A program made the translations under genes and the position numbers. Under the pieces are notes generated by a model. It had not been told where the DNA came from. It saw nothing but the letters and a program-made list of their open reading frames with translations, and did no database searches. 64,000 nucleotides of DNA from Shewanella pealeana ATCC 700345 (GTDB taxonomy: Bacteria > Pseudomonadota > Gammaproteobacteria > Enterobacterales > Shewanellaceae): NCBI RefSeq assembly GCF_000018285.1, contig NC_009901.1, positions 3,099,001 to 3,163,000 of the forward strand. The letters are read 5' to 3'. Of this stretch, positions 19,298-27,743 are shown in pieces (within the stretch, counting starts at the first letter, position 1; each line of letters starts with the position of its first letter).

Positions 19298-20458
19298 CTA
19301 AAGCACGTACTTCATTGAAAATATCACTCGATTTAACTCACCATCCATACCGTTCTCTTTGGTGTTCTTCGCATACATATACTCTAAGCCTACCGTCAAT
19401 GGCTTAACAGGCGAATAAAGTAAGTTAATGTAGCCAGAGTAAGAATCTTTATTCACATTATTGCCAATTAAGTCAATGTTGTTCTCAGCCTTGAAACCAG
19501 AACCAGTGATGCTCGTTCTCCATTTATCGCTCCACCAATGGCGATATGAGATATAGCCACCGTATGACTCAATCGTTTCAATGTCACCACTAGCATTCAA
19601 TACACCAGCATTAACATAGTTAAGCGCCATATATCGCCCTAACCCTTCACCATAGGTCGCAGACATCTTAATATCATCTTGGCCCACTGGAATGACACCA
19701 GTAAAGCTCACACCATAACCAAACTCTGATGAATCGATAGGGTTAGCAGTATCTTTATCCTTTTCAACATTTAACTGACGCGCAATACCTGCAAACGTGA
19801 AGGCCATGCCGCCCTCAGTCTTCATGTTATAGCGTGCGACAAAATCAGGCACCATACCACTACCACTAGTAATACGACTACCCGAAATATCTCGATAACC
19901 ATTCACTGTCGTTTCAGGATTCTCAGCTGAGAACTGGAAGCCACCGTTGGTGTATCGCACCATGGTTTGACGCACAAATGGTGTACCTTCAGCCGCACCA
20001 ACAAAATCTAAGTTCTCAGGTAATGCACCAGGGTTTTGGAAAGTGGTCCACATTTGACCTGCGGCCCAATTATCAAAACTTACAAATGCTTGTCGAATAC
20101 GTGGGGAGTAACTATTTGATACGCGCTCATTACCGTCGGTATGAGTCATAAAATCCAGTTCAATAAAACCAGTGAGCTTATGTCCATCTAGATCAGTGGA
20201 AGTTTTAAAGTTAAAGCGCGATTCTCTTGCGTGAAAATCGACAACCTGCTTACCGTTGCTTGGATCACCGTATATCGTACCAGGTACATAAAACTGTCGT
20301 GATAAACTGCCAGAATCTGGTGCACCGTTGCTATAGTCACTAAACATTACATCGGCCTTCACATAACCACCAAACTTAAACTCGGTATCAGCCTGAGCAC
20401 TAAAACTCACCGCGGCAATTGTTGCTGCGGCTAAAACTGTTAACTTTGTATGTTTCAT
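19298..20458 (-). CDS. DcaP-like trimeric outer-membrane porin
   Basis: A 386-residue outer-membrane beta-barrel with a clear signal peptide MKHTKLTVLAAATIAAVSFSAQA. The mature start TEFKFGGYVKADVMFSDYS and the following RESRFNFKT and LTGFIELDFM strands are typical of DcaP-type channels, which admit small negatively charged compounds such as dicarboxylates. The last residues (VIFSMKYVL) give the usual C-terminal aromatic-hydrophobic barrel end. The ATG at 20458 has a purine-rich GGGAGAAAGGGA stretch in front; the open frame's earlier start at 20512 would spoil the signal peptide. A degenerate AGACCAAGG element about 80 bp upstream resembles the candidate CrbR box, so acetate-linked control is possible. 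Confidence 0.88.
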   Translation of the reverse strand: MKHTKLTVLAAATIAAVSFSAQADTEFKFGGYVKADVMFSDYSNGAPDSGSLSRQFYVPGTIYGDPSNGKQVVDFHARESRFNFKTSTDLDGHKLTGFIELDFMTHTDGNERVSNSYSPRIRQAFVSFDNWAAGQMWTTFQNPGALPENLDFVGAAEGTPFVRQTMVRYTNGGFQFSAENPETTVNGYRDISGSRITSGSGMVPDFVARYNMKTEGGMAFTFAGIARQLNVEKDKDTANPIDSSEFGYGVSFTGVIPVGQDDIKMSATYGEGLGRYMALNYVNAGVLNASGDIETIESYGGYISYRHWWSDKWRTSITGSGFKAENNIDLIGNNVNKDSYSGYINLLYSPVKPLTVGLEYMYAKNTKENGMDGELNRVIFSMKYVL

Positions 20459-21126
20459 TCCCTTTCTCCCAGATATTTTTATTATCCATACAAAATATGA
20501 CCGAAGTAACAATTCGACAACATTAGCAATAGGTCTATCAGACCAAGGTAGAACACCAAATGCTAATTAATCATATCCGTATTTAACGATTAAAATATTA
20601 GTAAAGAAATATGCAAAGTGTTAATTTTGTTTCAGTTTATCGCTGCTGACAATAATCTAATTGAACAATTACCAGCGCAAAAAAAGTCTAAAGCAAACAG
20701 TTAAATACATTTAAAAACAGTCGCTTGCGACACTGTGGACTCCAAAAAGCTTTCTTTTGAAACAGTACTGAAATCTTAGTGTCACACTAAAAAATATTTA
20801 AAATAGTGACCTAAAATCAACTTATAGTTAGACAGTTTCATTCCAATACAAGGGTCTACTGTTGAAATCCATCGACCTTGAGCCAATTACATTTAAGTCG
20901 AATCCATGCACGATGAATATCCCTATGCACTACTTTAATATGGCTCATATCATGACTATCCATGCTTAACTAAGCTATTTCACAGTACTACAAAGTGATA
21001 AATGAATTAAATTCATAAACCGCAGCACTCTGACAAAACCGATCGAGATAAAAAAAGTCAGTAAACTTGAAACTGTTTGAGTTGTTTGAGTTGTTTGAGA
21101 AAGTAAAACTGGGAATGAGCGAGAAG
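20459..21126. other. Gene-free stretch upstream of the porin
   Basis: AT-rich spacer that should hold the porin promoter (minus strand). It contains the degenerate CrbR-like box at 20539-20552 and, at 21074-21100, three tandem TGTTTGAGT units leading into the relic tRNA. No coding region is supported. Confidence 0.6.
20539..20552. promoter_or_regulatory. Degenerate CrbR-like box upstream of the porin
   Basis: CAGACC-AA-GGTAGA keeps the AGACC-AA-GG core of the acs palindrome, but the right arm has two mismatches. A GGTCT copy just to the left (20532-20536) forms an alternative GGTCT-ATC-AGACC inverted repeat with it. It lies about 81 bp upstream of the porin ATG. Confidence 0.35.
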
Positions 21127-21222
21127 TGGTGGGTCGTGAAGGATTCGAACCTTCGACCAATGTGCTAATTAACAGCAAAGCCAACTGCATGATCTATAAC
21201 AAACGCGACTGAACTTACTAAC
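21127..21222 (-). pseudogene. Decayed tRNA-Lys copy
   Basis: The 3' acceptor and T-arm region (TGGTGGGTCGTGAAGGATTC on the plus strand and onwards) matches the intact tRNA-Lys genes closely, including encoded CCA. The anticodon arm is scrambled (extra TGCTAATTAACAG) and only traces of the D-arm remain. The right boundary is approximate. It sits one unit beyond the last intact tRNA in the direction of transcription. Confidence 0.7.
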
Positions 21223-21253
21223 TAGTTTTGATTAGCTGGATAGTTTTTTGAGC

Positions 21254-21295
21254 TGTTTGAGGAAGTAAAACTGGGAATGAGCGAGAAGTGGTGGG
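21254..21295. repeat. Direct repeat flanking the array (second copy of 21092-21133)
   Basis: About 42 bp (TGTTTGAG, GAAGTAAAACTGGGAATG, AGCGAGAAGTGGTGGG) occur both in front of the relic tRNA and in front of the last intact tRNA, with one mismatch, 162 bp apart. This marks an old duplication that carried a tRNA copy. Confidence 0.8.
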
Positions 21296-21364
21296 CTGTG
21301 AAGGATTCGAACCTTCGACCAATTGGTTAAAAGCCAACTGCTCTACCGACTGAGCTAACAGCCC
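21289..21364 (-). tRNA. tRNA-Lys(UUU), copy 1
   Basis: 76 nt with encoded CCA. The minus strand gives acceptor GGGCUGU/ACAGCCC, a D-arm with AGCUCAGUCGGUAGAGC, anticodon loop CUUUUAA (anticodon UUU), and the T-loop UUCGAAUC. It decodes AAA/AAG. This is the last intact gene of the array in the direction of transcription. Confidence 0.97.
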
Positions 21365-21422
21365 CTCTGGGTATTGCGTCTCTGAATTCATCTGCTTTGC
21401 AGCAAACCCACTTTCAGAAAAG

Positions 21423-21498
21423 TGGTGGGCTGTGAAGGATTCGAACCTTCGACCAATTGGTTAAAAGCCAACTGCTCTACCGACTGAGCTAACAGCCC
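21423..21498 (-). tRNA. tRNA-Lys(UUU), copy 2
   Basis: Identical 76-nt gene with CCA. One C is missing from the leader next to the acceptor 5' end compared with most copies. Confidence 0.97.
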
Positions 21499-21556
21499 TC
21501 TGGGTATTGCGTCTCTGAATTCATCTGCTTTGCAAGCAAATCCACTCTCAGAAAAG

Positions 21557-21632
21557 TGGTGGGCTGTGAAGGATTCGAACCTTCGACCAATTGGTTAAAA
21601 GCCAACTGCTCTACCGACTGAGCTAACAGCCC
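21557..21632 (-). tRNA. tRNA-Lys(UUU), copy 3
   Basis: Identical 76-nt gene with encoded CCA and anticodon UUU. Confidence 0.97.
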
Positions 21633-21690
21633 CTCTGGGTATTGCGTCTCTGAATTCATCTGCTTTGCAGCAAACCCACTTTCAGAAAAG

Positions 21691-21766
21691 TGGTGGGCTG
21701 TGAAGGATTCGAACCTTCGACCAATTGGTTAAAAGCCAACTGCTCTACCGACTGAGCTAACAGCCC
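21691..21766 (-). tRNA. tRNA-Lys(UUU), copy 4
   Basis: Identical 76-nt gene with encoded CCA and anticodon UUU. Confidence 0.97.
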
Positions 21767-21825
21767 CTCTGGGTATTGCGTCTCTGAATTCATCTGCTTT
21801 TCAAGCAAATCCACTTTCAGAAAAG

Positions 21826-21901
21826 TGGTGGGCTGTGAAGGATTCGAACCTTCGACCAATTGGTTAAAAGCCAACTGCTCTACCGACTGAGCTAACAGCC
21901 C
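21826..21901 (-). tRNA. tRNA-Lys(UUU), copy 5
   Basis: Identical 76-nt gene; its 3' flank carries the CTTTTCAAGC spacer variant. Confidence 0.97.
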
Positions 21902-21958
21902 TCTGGGTATTGCGTCTCTGAATTCATCTGCTTTGCAGCAAACCCACTTTCAGAAAAG

Positions 21959-22034
21959 TGGTGGGCTGTGAAGGATTCGAACCTTCGACCAATTGGTTAA
22001 AAGCCAACTGCTCTACCGACTGAGCTAACAGCCC
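21959..22034 (-). tRNA. tRNA-Lys(UUU), copy 6
   Basis: Identical 76-nt gene with encoded CCA and anticodon UUU. Confidence 0.97.
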
Positions 22035-22092
22035 TCTGGGTATTGCGTCTCTGAATTCATCTGCTTTGCAAGCAAATCCACTCTCAGAAAAG

Positions 22093-22168
22093 TGGTGGGC
22101 TGTGAAGGATTCGAACCTTCGACCAATTGGTTAAAAGCCAACTGCTCTACCGACTGAGCTAACAGCCC
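22093..22168 (-). tRNA. tRNA-Lys(UUU), copy 7
   Basis: Identical 76-nt gene with encoded CCA and anticodon UUU. Confidence 0.97.
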
Positions 22169-22226
22169 CTCTGGGTATTGCGTCTCTGAATTCATCTGCT
22201 TTGCAGCAAACCCACTTTCAGAAAAG

Positions 22227-22302
22227 TGGTGGGCTGTGAAGGATTCGAACCTTCGACCAATTGGTTAAAAGCCAACTGCTCTACCGACTGAGCTAACAGC
22301 CC
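22227..22302 (-). tRNA. tRNA-Lys(UUU), copy 8
   Basis: Identical 76-nt gene with encoded CCA and anticodon UUU. Confidence 0.97.
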
Positions 22303-22361
22303 CTCTGGGTATTGCGTCTCTGAATTCATCTGCTTTGCAAGCAAATCCACTCTCAGAAAAG

Positions 22362-22437
22362 TGGTGGGCTGTGAAGGATTCGAACCTTCGACCAATTGGT
22401 TAAAAGCCAACTGCTCTACCGACTGAGCTAACAGCCC
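22362..22437 (-). tRNA. tRNA-Lys(UUU), copy 9
   Basis: Identical 76-nt gene with encoded CCA and anticodon UUU. Confidence 0.97.
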
Positions 22438-22495
22438 CTCTGGGTATTGCGTCTCTGAATTCATCTGCTTTGCAGCAAACCCACTTTCAGAAAAG

Positions 22496-22571
22496 TGGTG
22501 GGCTGTGAAGGATTCGAACCTTCGACCAATTGGTTAAAAGCCAACTGCTCTACCGACTGAGCTAACAGCCC
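22496..22571 (-). tRNA. tRNA-Lys(UUU), copy 10
   Basis: Identical 76-nt gene with encoded CCA and anticodon UUU. Confidence 0.97.
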
Positions 22572-22630
22572 CTCTGGGTATTGCGTCTCTGAATTCATCT
22601 GCTTTTCAAGCATATCCACTTTCAGAAAAG

Positions 22631-22706
22631 TGGTGGGCTGTGAAGGATTCGAACCTTCGACCAATTGGTTAAAAGCCAACTGCTCTACCGACTGAGCTAA
22701 CAGCCC
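22631..22706 (-). tRNA. tRNA-Lys(UUU), copy 11
   Basis: Identical 76-nt gene; its 3' flank carries a CTTTTCAAGCATATCC spacer variant. Confidence 0.97.
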
Positions 22707-22765
22707 CTCTGGGTATTGCGTCTCTGAATTCATCTGCTTTGCAAGCAAATCCACTCTCAGAAAAG

Positions 22766-22841
22766 TGGTGGGCTGTGAAGGATTCGAACCTTCGACCAAT
22801 TGGTTAAAAGCCAACTGCTCTACCGACTGAGCTAACAGCCC
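22766..22841 (-). tRNA. tRNA-Lys(UUU), copy 12 (promoter-proximal)
   Basis: Identical 76-nt gene, first in the transcript. Its 5' flank differs from the internal spacers and leads to the array promoter about 95 bp upstream. Confidence 0.97.
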
Positions 22842-22935
22842 ATCTAGTATTACTGATATCTTTACTCACCAGTCAGAATTACTAACTTTATGATTTAAGA
22901 TACCCCCGAGTGACTGTGTCTCTCTGAGGGCGCCT

Positions 22936-22963
22936 ATAATACCTTTTTCATCTTCGCATGCAA
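22936..22963 (-). promoter_or_regulatory. Promoter of the tRNA-Lys array
   Basis: On the minus strand, TTGCAT (-35), a 16-base spacer, then TATTAT (-10), followed by AGGCGCC. A G/C-rich discriminator right after the -10 is typical of stable-RNA promoters under stringent control. The predicted leader is about 90 nt. Confidence 0.7.
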
Positions 22964-22995
22964 GCGCAAATTTACCATTTCACCGCGTTTGTCTG

Positions 22996-23020
22996 AAAAA
23001 CAATCTAAGAGATTGTTTTA
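22996..23020 (-). terminator. Terminator after cpoB
   Basis: AAAACAATCT and AGATTGTTTTT arms around a 3-base loop, about 15 bp beyond the cpoB stop on the minus strand. It separates tol-pal from the tRNA array promoter. Confidence 0.75.
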
Positions 23021-23034
23021 TGAATAAATCAGCA

Positions 23035-23760
23035 TCAAAGTGATGAAAGTTGCTGCAACGCAATTCGGGCTGCAGCGCTGTTCGCATATTCCTGAGTGAC
23101 TTTTTGATAATAAGCTTTAGCTTTAGCTTTATCTCCCGTCTTTTCTGCAATCATACCCAGTTTGACTAAGCTTTCGCCACGCTTGCTCGAATCGGTGTAT
23201 TTTTCAACAACAGTAGTAAAAGCTTTAGAGGCTCCGTCAAACTCACTCTTATTATAAAGTAGCTGACCTAACCAATAATTAGCATTAGGTGCGTAGCTAG
23301 AATTTGGGTAACGCTGGATAAATTGTGCAAAAGCAGGAATAGCAGCTTCGTACTTTTTCTCTTTCAACACTAAATTGACCGCTTGCTCATAGCTTGCAGT
23401 TTCACCTAGGCTTGAAGATACAGAAGGTGTGCTACTAGTCGTATCAACTACGACTGCATTGGCAGGCTTTGAAGAGAGGTTAGCTATGTCTTCATATAAT
23501 TGGCGCTGTCTTTGTAACATCTGCTCAATTTGATATGACTGCTGTTCACTTAGTCCGCGTAAATCTAGAACTTCTTGCTGCAATGTTTCTAAACGCTGCT
23601 GCATTTGAAATTCGCTTTGTTGCTTAGCTTTAATAACTCGCTCTAAACGAGCAACTCTATCGTCTGTAGAGCCACCAGCAATATCCTCAACAGGAGCAGG
23701 TGCTGCGTAAGCAGAACCTGCAACTAGGATAATTGCCGCTGATAAAACGGCGTGTTTCAT
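23035..23760 (-). CDS. cpoB: Cell division coordinator CpoB (YbgF)
   Basis: Periplasmic partner of the Tol-Pal machine that coordinates outer-membrane constriction with septal peptidoglycan synthesis. The 241-residue protein has a signal peptide MKHAVLSAAIILVAGSAYAA, a trimerising coiled coil around residues 30-95 (DDRVARLERVIKAKQQSEF...LQQEVLDLRGLSEQQ), a linker rich in Ser/Thr, and C-terminal TPR units (SYEQAVNLVLKEKKYEAAIPAFAQFIQRYPNSSYAPNANYWLGQ). It is the last gene of the operon, 24 bp after pal. Confidence 0.96.
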   Translation of the reverse strand: MKHAVLSAAIILVAGSAYAAPAPVEDIAGGSTDDRVARLERVIKAKQQSEFQMQQRLETLQQEVLDLRGLSEQQSYQIEQMLQRQRQLYEDIANLSSKPANAVVVDTTSSTPSVSSSLGETASYEQAVNLVLKEKKYEAAIPAFAQFIQRYPNSSYAPNANYWLGQLLYNKSEFDGASKAFTTVVEKYTDSSKRGESLVKLGMIAEKTGDKAKAKAYYQKVTQEYANSAAARIALQQLSSL

Positions 23761-23784
23761 AAGGTAAACCTTTTACCAGTGCTA

Positions 23785-24324
23785 TTAATAAACGAGTACT
23801 GCACGACGGTTTTTAGCAAAACCATCATCTGAGCGAGAAAAATCCAGTGGTTTCTCTTCACCATAACTCACGATGCTCATTTGGCTTGGTTGAACACCCA
23901 TGCCTTGTAGGTATTTTGCAACGGCTTTCGCGCGGCGCTCACCTAGTGCAATATTATATTCTGGTGTACCACGCTCATCAGCATGACCTTCAATCATCAC
24001 TCGAACATTTGGGTGCTCAACAAGATAGTCACCATGAGCATCCAAAATCTCAGCGAACTGTTGAGAAACCGAGCTACGATCAAAATCAAAATAGATGATG
24101 TGTTCTTTTCTCAACTCTTGATACTTAAGGCGTTGCTGCTCCTGTGGAGTCAATACAGGTGCAACACCTCCTGTTTCAACGCCATTGTTAGCATATTCAC
24201 TCGATGAAGACGACTCAGTAGAGCTCGTTGCATCCGTTTCAGACTCAGAAGTTGAGCTACAGGCGCTGATAGCCATAATAGGAAGTACGACTAACATGGC
24301 TTTAAATAGCTTATTCAGATCCAT
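23785..24324 (-). CDS. pal: Peptidoglycan-associated lipoprotein Pal
   Basis: Outer-membrane lipoprotein that ties the membrane to peptidoglycan. The 179-residue protein has the lipobox ISAC at about residues 19-22, a Ser-rich linker, then the OmpA-like domain: YFDFDRSSV, MIEGHADERGTPEYNIALGERRAKAV and SYGEEKPLDF, with the diaminopimelate-binding Asp/Arg pattern present. It sits between tolB and cpoB in the operon. Confidence 0.97.
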   Translation of the reverse strand: MDLNKLFKAMLVVLPIMAISACSSTSESETDATSSTESSSSSEYANNGVETGGVAPVLTPQEQQRLKYQELRKEHIIYFDFDRSSVSQQFAEILDAHGDYLVEHPNVRVMIEGHADERGTPEYNIALGERRAKAVAKYLQGMGVQPSQMSIVSYGEEKPLDFSRSDDGFAKNRRAVLVY

Positions 24325-24348
24325 TTTTTAAATCCTTAATCTTTATAG

Positions 24349-25671
24349 TTAGAGAAATGGTGACCAAGATGGTGATTTAACTTCACCCTGCCCAGCTGGC
24401 AGTCTTGCTTTAAAACGTCCATCCATAGAAACCGCAGCTAATACCTGCTTCCCTTGGTATGTTGTTCCATAAATAACCATGGTGCCATTTGGCGCCACGC
24501 TTGGAGATTCATCTAATCGCGTACTGGTCAGGACTTGCATGAAACGAGTCTCAAGATCCATGCGAGCGATATTAAATTTACCATTGATGCGATTAACAAA
24601 AATAATACTGCGTCCATCAGGCGAAATTGAACCTCCTAGGTTCCATTCACCTTCAAACGTTAAACGAGAAATTTTTCCCGAATCCAGGAAGACGCGATAT
24701 AACTGTGGCCGCCCACCACGCTCAGAGGTAATAAGCAGTGACTTTCCGTCAGGGAACCAAGACGGCTCAGTGTCGATAGCGTAATGATTCGTCACTCGCT
24801 TAATCGCCTTAGTCGCAATATCCACTACATATACTTCAGGCTGACCGTCCTTCGAAAGTGTTACCGCCAACTTCTTACCGTCCGGTGAAAATACCGGCGC
24901 ACCATTAATACCATCGAAGCTGGTTATCTTAGTGCGTTGCTGAGTATAGATGTTCTGTACAAACACCTCCGCTTTACGGTTCTCAAAGCTAACATAAGCT
25001 AGGCTCTGTCCGTCTGGAGACCAAGATGGTGACATCAATGGCTCTGGGGAGCGTAACAACATCTGCTCGTTATAACCATCATAATCGGCAATCATCAGTT
25101 TATAAGGAGATTTTTCACCGTGATTAACCACAACGTAAGCAACGCGAGTCAAGAATGCCCCACGAATACCCGTCAGCTTCTCATACACTACATCACTGAT
25201 CCGGTGACCGTACTGACGAAACTGCGCCGCACTGATCACTGTTTCACGACTATCAATCACTAAATCTTTAGTCGACATAGAATCAGATTGAAGCTGGGCT
25301 TTAACTAAGTCGATGAGCTCAAAACTCACTAAATACTTATCGCCACCATAAGGCTTAATCGAACCCATAACCACAGCCTCTGCTGGCTGCGCCATCCAAG
25401 CCGATGCATTAAACTGTGCCAAAGTGCTTATACCGCGTTGTGGCAGGCTTAACTCATCGGCTGGGCTAAACGTGCCACTTCGCGCTAAGTCTGACATCAC
25501 CACATCGGAGATCTGCGATGGCATAGGACCAGTGCCTTGCCAAACAAATGGGATAACCGCGATGGGTCTCGCTGCATCAACCCCTTCGGTAATAATAATA
25601 TCCAATGCGGCCTTTACTGGCATGCTGCAGATAAGCAGACTTGTCAGTAACCATTTTCCCAAATTTTTCAT
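24349..25671 (-). CDS. tolB: Tol-Pal system beta-propeller protein TolB
   Basis: Periplasmic protein linking TolA and Pal. At 440 residues it is full length (E. coli 430). A signal peptide ([21 protein letters not shown]) precedes the N-terminal alpha/beta domain, and a six-bladed propeller follows with repeated PxxSPDG(K/Q/R) blade motifs: [46 protein letters not shown] and [14 protein letters not shown]. It follows tolA by 9 bp. Confidence 0.97.
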   Translation of the reverse strand: MKNLGKWLLTSLLICSMPVKAALDIIITEGVDAARPIAVIPFVWQGTGPMPSQISDVVMSDLARSGTFSPADELSLPQRGISTLAQFNASAWMAQPAEAVVMGSIKPYGGDKYLVSFELIDLVKAQLQSDSMSTKDLVIDSRETVISAAQFRQYGHRISDVVYEKLTGIRGAFLTRVAYVVVNHGEKSPYKLMIADYDGYNEQMLLRSPEPLMSPSWSPDGQSLAYVSFENRKAEVFVQNIYTQQRTKITSFDGINGAPVFSPDGKKLAVTLSKDGQPEVYVVDIATKAIKRVTNHYAIDTEPSWFPDGKSLLITSERGGRPQLYRVFLDSGKISRLTFEGEWNLGGSISPDGRSIIFVNRINGKFNIARMDLETRFMQVLTSTRLDESPSVAPNGTMVIYGTTYQGKQVLAAVSMDGRFKARLPAGQGEVKSPSWSPFL

Positions 25672-25680
25672 GAGACTCCT

Positions 25681-26616
25681 TTAATCAAACTCAGGTTGAA
25701 CTGTTAAATTGATTTCTTTTAGCTTGTTATAAACGTCTGGTTCGCTCGATACCGGTAACCTGCCCGCTTTATTAATCGCAGCTTTAGTCGCACGGCAAAC
25801 TACGCTATCACCATCGAGTGTTTGGCTCGCTGTCACAAATCCATCATTAGCTAAACGAATGAATACCCGGCAACTCTTACCGCGCATAGATTCATCAACC
25901 ACTAAGTTACGCTGAATGGTTGCTCGGATCATAGAGGTATAACGCTGCACTTCAGTCATGACTTGCTTATTACGAGTCTGAGAAAGTGCCGCTTGCTCGG
26001 CAGCCAGTGCATCTTGCATCATCTGCTCTTGCTCACGCCGGGCTTGTTCTTCCGCTTTGCGCTTACGTTCGGCTTCAGCTTTACGTTTTCGTTCATCTTC
26101 GGCTTTTTTAGCTGCCGCTTCTTCAGCTTTACGTTTATCTGCCGCTTTTTTCGCCGCTTCCTCAGAGGCTTTACGCTCAGCTTCTTTTTGCTTACGCTCA
26201 GCTTCAGCCTTAGCCGCTTTCTCATTTTCCTGTTTCTGTTTTAGCTGTGCAGCTTTCGCCGCGTCGGCTGCATTTTTTGTTTCAATCTCTTTTTGCTTGC
26301 GCTCTTGTTCAAGTCGCTTAATTTGGGCCTGTTCTCGTTCTCGCTCTTTGCGAGCTTCACGAACTTTTCTATCCGCATCGTCTTGACGGGCCTTTTCTTT
26401 ACGTTCAGCCTCTCGCTTTTCAGCTTTTAACTTTTCAACGTGCTCAGCAACCCGCTTTTGGTCTACAACCACAGCCTGAACCGCTGGCGCACTCGCCTGT
26501 GGCTGCGGTTTCGGCTTATCTGAAAAGTCGACACCTAAGGCAAGAATAACTATCACGCCAATATGAATCCCAGCTGAAATCACAACGGGTAAGGTTAAAT
26601 CAGATTTAGCCGCCAC
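25681..26616 (-). CDS. tolA: Cell envelope integrity protein TolA
   Basis: Inner-membrane protein that spans the periplasm to reach TolB/Pal. It has 311 residues: one N-terminal membrane helix (VISAGIHIGVIVILALGV), a long Lys/Glu/Ala helix from about 50 to 215 (AERKQKEAERKASEEAAKK-type), and a C-terminal globular domain III (MIRATIQRNLVVDESMRGKSCRVFIRLANDG). The repetitive coding sequence explains several long spurious open frames on the opposite strand. The start directly abuts the tolR stop. Confidence 0.97.
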   Translation of the reverse strand: MAAKSDLTLPVVISAGIHIGVIVILALGVDFSDKPKPQPQASAPAVQAVVVDQKRVAEHVEKLKAEKREAERKEKARQDDADRKVREARKEREREQAQIKRLEQERKQKEIETKNAADAAKAAQLKQKQENEKAAKAEAERKQKEAERKASEEAAKKAADKRKAEEAAAKKAEDERKRKAEAERKRKAEEQARREQEQMMQDALAAEQAALSQTRNKQVMTEVQRYTSMIRATIQRNLVVDESMRGKSCRVFIRLANDGFVTASQTLDGDSVVCRATKAAINKAGRLPVSSEPDVYNKLKEINLTVQPEFD

Positions 26617-27054
26617 TTATTTATCCTCCGGCGAATCTGTCATTAATCCCACCGAAGGTACCCCAGCACCTTGCAAGGTCACCATCAATTGAATCACCTT
26701 TTCATAGGGAATTGAGCGATCGGCTTTAACAACAACTGGACGTTCTGGCTCTAATAGAATAATCGCCCCCACACGCACAGCAACTTCATCTAAGTCTAAA
26801 ACGTCTTTGCTGCTTGAGCTGCCCACATCTAAGTAATACTCCCCCATGGCATCGATTGATGCCACAACGGGAGGCTTGCTATCTGCAGGTAAAGACTCTG
26901 CTTTACCTTGAGGTAAATCGACCTTAACGCCTTGGGTCACAATAGGTGCTGTCACCATAAAAATAATCAGCAGTACCAACATCACATCGATATAGGGCAC
27001 CACGTTTATTTCAGCAACCGGACGACGGCGCTTCCTTTGGTAGCCTTGATGCAT
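26617..27054 (-). CDS. tolR: Biopolymer transport protein TolR
   Basis: ExbD/TolR-family protein that forms the proton-driven stator with TolQ. It has 145 residues. The single membrane helix VPYIDVMLVLLIIFMVTAPIV includes the essential Asp of this family; a periplasmic domain follows with PVVVKADRSIPYEKVIQLM. Its start overlaps the tolQ stop by one base (TAATG), indicating translational coupling. Confidence 0.97.
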   Translation of the reverse strand: MHQGYQRKRRRPVAEINVVPYIDVMLVLLIIFMVTAPIVTQGVKVDLPQGKAESLPADSKPPVVASIDAMGEYYLDVGSSSSKDVLDLDEVAVRVGAIILLEPERPVVVKADRSIPYEKVIQLMVTLQGAGVPSVGLMTDSPEDK

Positions 27055-27743
27055 TATGCCTGTTCCTTCTCGCTGTATGCTTGGCGATGCAAAATGCTAG
27101 AGAACTCTTCCATAAAGTTGGCATAAGACATTTCAACCTTTTCTACTTGAGTTGAGAAACGGTTATAAGCAATGACCGCTGGGATCGCTGCAAATAAGCC
27201 CATCGCCGTTGCGATCAAGGCTTCAGCAATACCTGGAGCGACCATAGCAAGTGTGGCGTTTTCAACCGCGCCCAGTGCGATAAAGGAGTTCATGATCCCC
27301 CATACCGTACCAAACAAACCAATATAAGGGCTGGTAGAACCAATAGTTGCCAATAAAGGCAGGTGAGTTTCAAGCTTTTCTAATTCACGAGATAGCGATA
27401 CGCGCATTGCACGATAACTGCCATCCATCACAGCTTCTGGTACGCGGCCATTTAACTTACTTAAACGAGCATACTCTTTAAAGCCAGTAACAAATAAAGA
27501 TGACAAGCCTGAGTTACTGTCTTGTCTTGCCGACAACTCCTGATAAAGCTTGTTCAAGTCGACACCTGACCAAAACTTATCTTCAAACTTTAGCGCTTCT
27601 TTCTTTGCTGCATTTAATAACCTTCGGCGCTGAATAATCACCGCCCAAGAGGCGATCGACAAGCCTAACAATGTAAGCATGACTAATTTAACTAGTAGGC
27701 TTGCCTGTAAAAATAATCCAATAAAAGAAATATCAGCTTCCAC
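27054..27743 (-). CDS. tolQ: Proton-channel protein TolQ
   Basis: MotA/TolQ/ExbB-family channel subunit with three membrane helices; signature region [30 protein letters not shown] (here [23 protein letters not shown]) and [24 protein letters not shown]. The frame stays open to an ATG at 27761, but the GTG at 27743 has AGGAG seven bases upstream and gives 229 residues beginning (M)[19 protein letters not shown], like E. coli TolQ (230). With that start it overlaps the end of ybgC by 11 bp. Confidence 0.95.
   Translation of the reverse strand: MEADISFIGLFLQASLLVKLVMLTLLGLSIASWAVIIQRRRLLNAAKKEALKFEDKFWSGVDLNKLYQELSARQDSNSGLSSLFVTGFKEYARLSKLNGRVPEAVMDGSYRAMRVSLSRELEKLETHLPLLATIGSTSPYIGLFGTVWGIMNSFIALGAVENATLAMVAPGIAEALIATAMGLFAAIPAVIAYNRFSTQVEKVEMSYANFMEEFSSILHRQAYSEKEQA

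Larger units (their letters stand above)
21289..22841 (-). repeat. Tandem array of 12 tRNA-Lys genes (134-bp units)
   Basis: Twelve identical 76-bp tRNA genes with start-to-start distances of 133-135 bp. The spacers fall into two types: A, with CTTTGCAGCAAACCCACTTTC, and B, with CTTTGCAAGCAAATCCACTCTC or a CTTTTCAAGCA-type variant. Going left to right they run A B A B' A B A B A B' B. The alternation shows that a two-gene, roughly 268-bp block is the amplified unit. The array lies just downstream of tol-pal, where E. coli has its lysT-valT-lysW cluster; no valine tRNA is present here. Confidence 0.93.

Noticed and set aside
20975..21190. 71-residue ORF near the tRNA array
   Set aside because: It overlaps the relic tRNA and the 9-bp repeats; no coding evidence.
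21656..22814. Open frames of 72-117 codons on the minus strand with repeated LAQSVEQLAFNQLVEGSNPSQPTTF
   Set aside because: These are translations through the tRNA-Lys genes and spacers; the repeated peptide is the usual false ORF of tRNA arrays.
21289..22841. CRISPR-like regular spacing of identical repeats
   Set aside because: The repeats are complete tRNA genes with CCA ends, and the spacers are near-identical rather than unique.
25963..26386. Long hydrophobic/aromatic ORFs opposite tolA
   Set aside because: They are antisense shadows of the Lys/Glu/Ala-rich TolA helix; low-complexity coding sequence keeps the other frames open.
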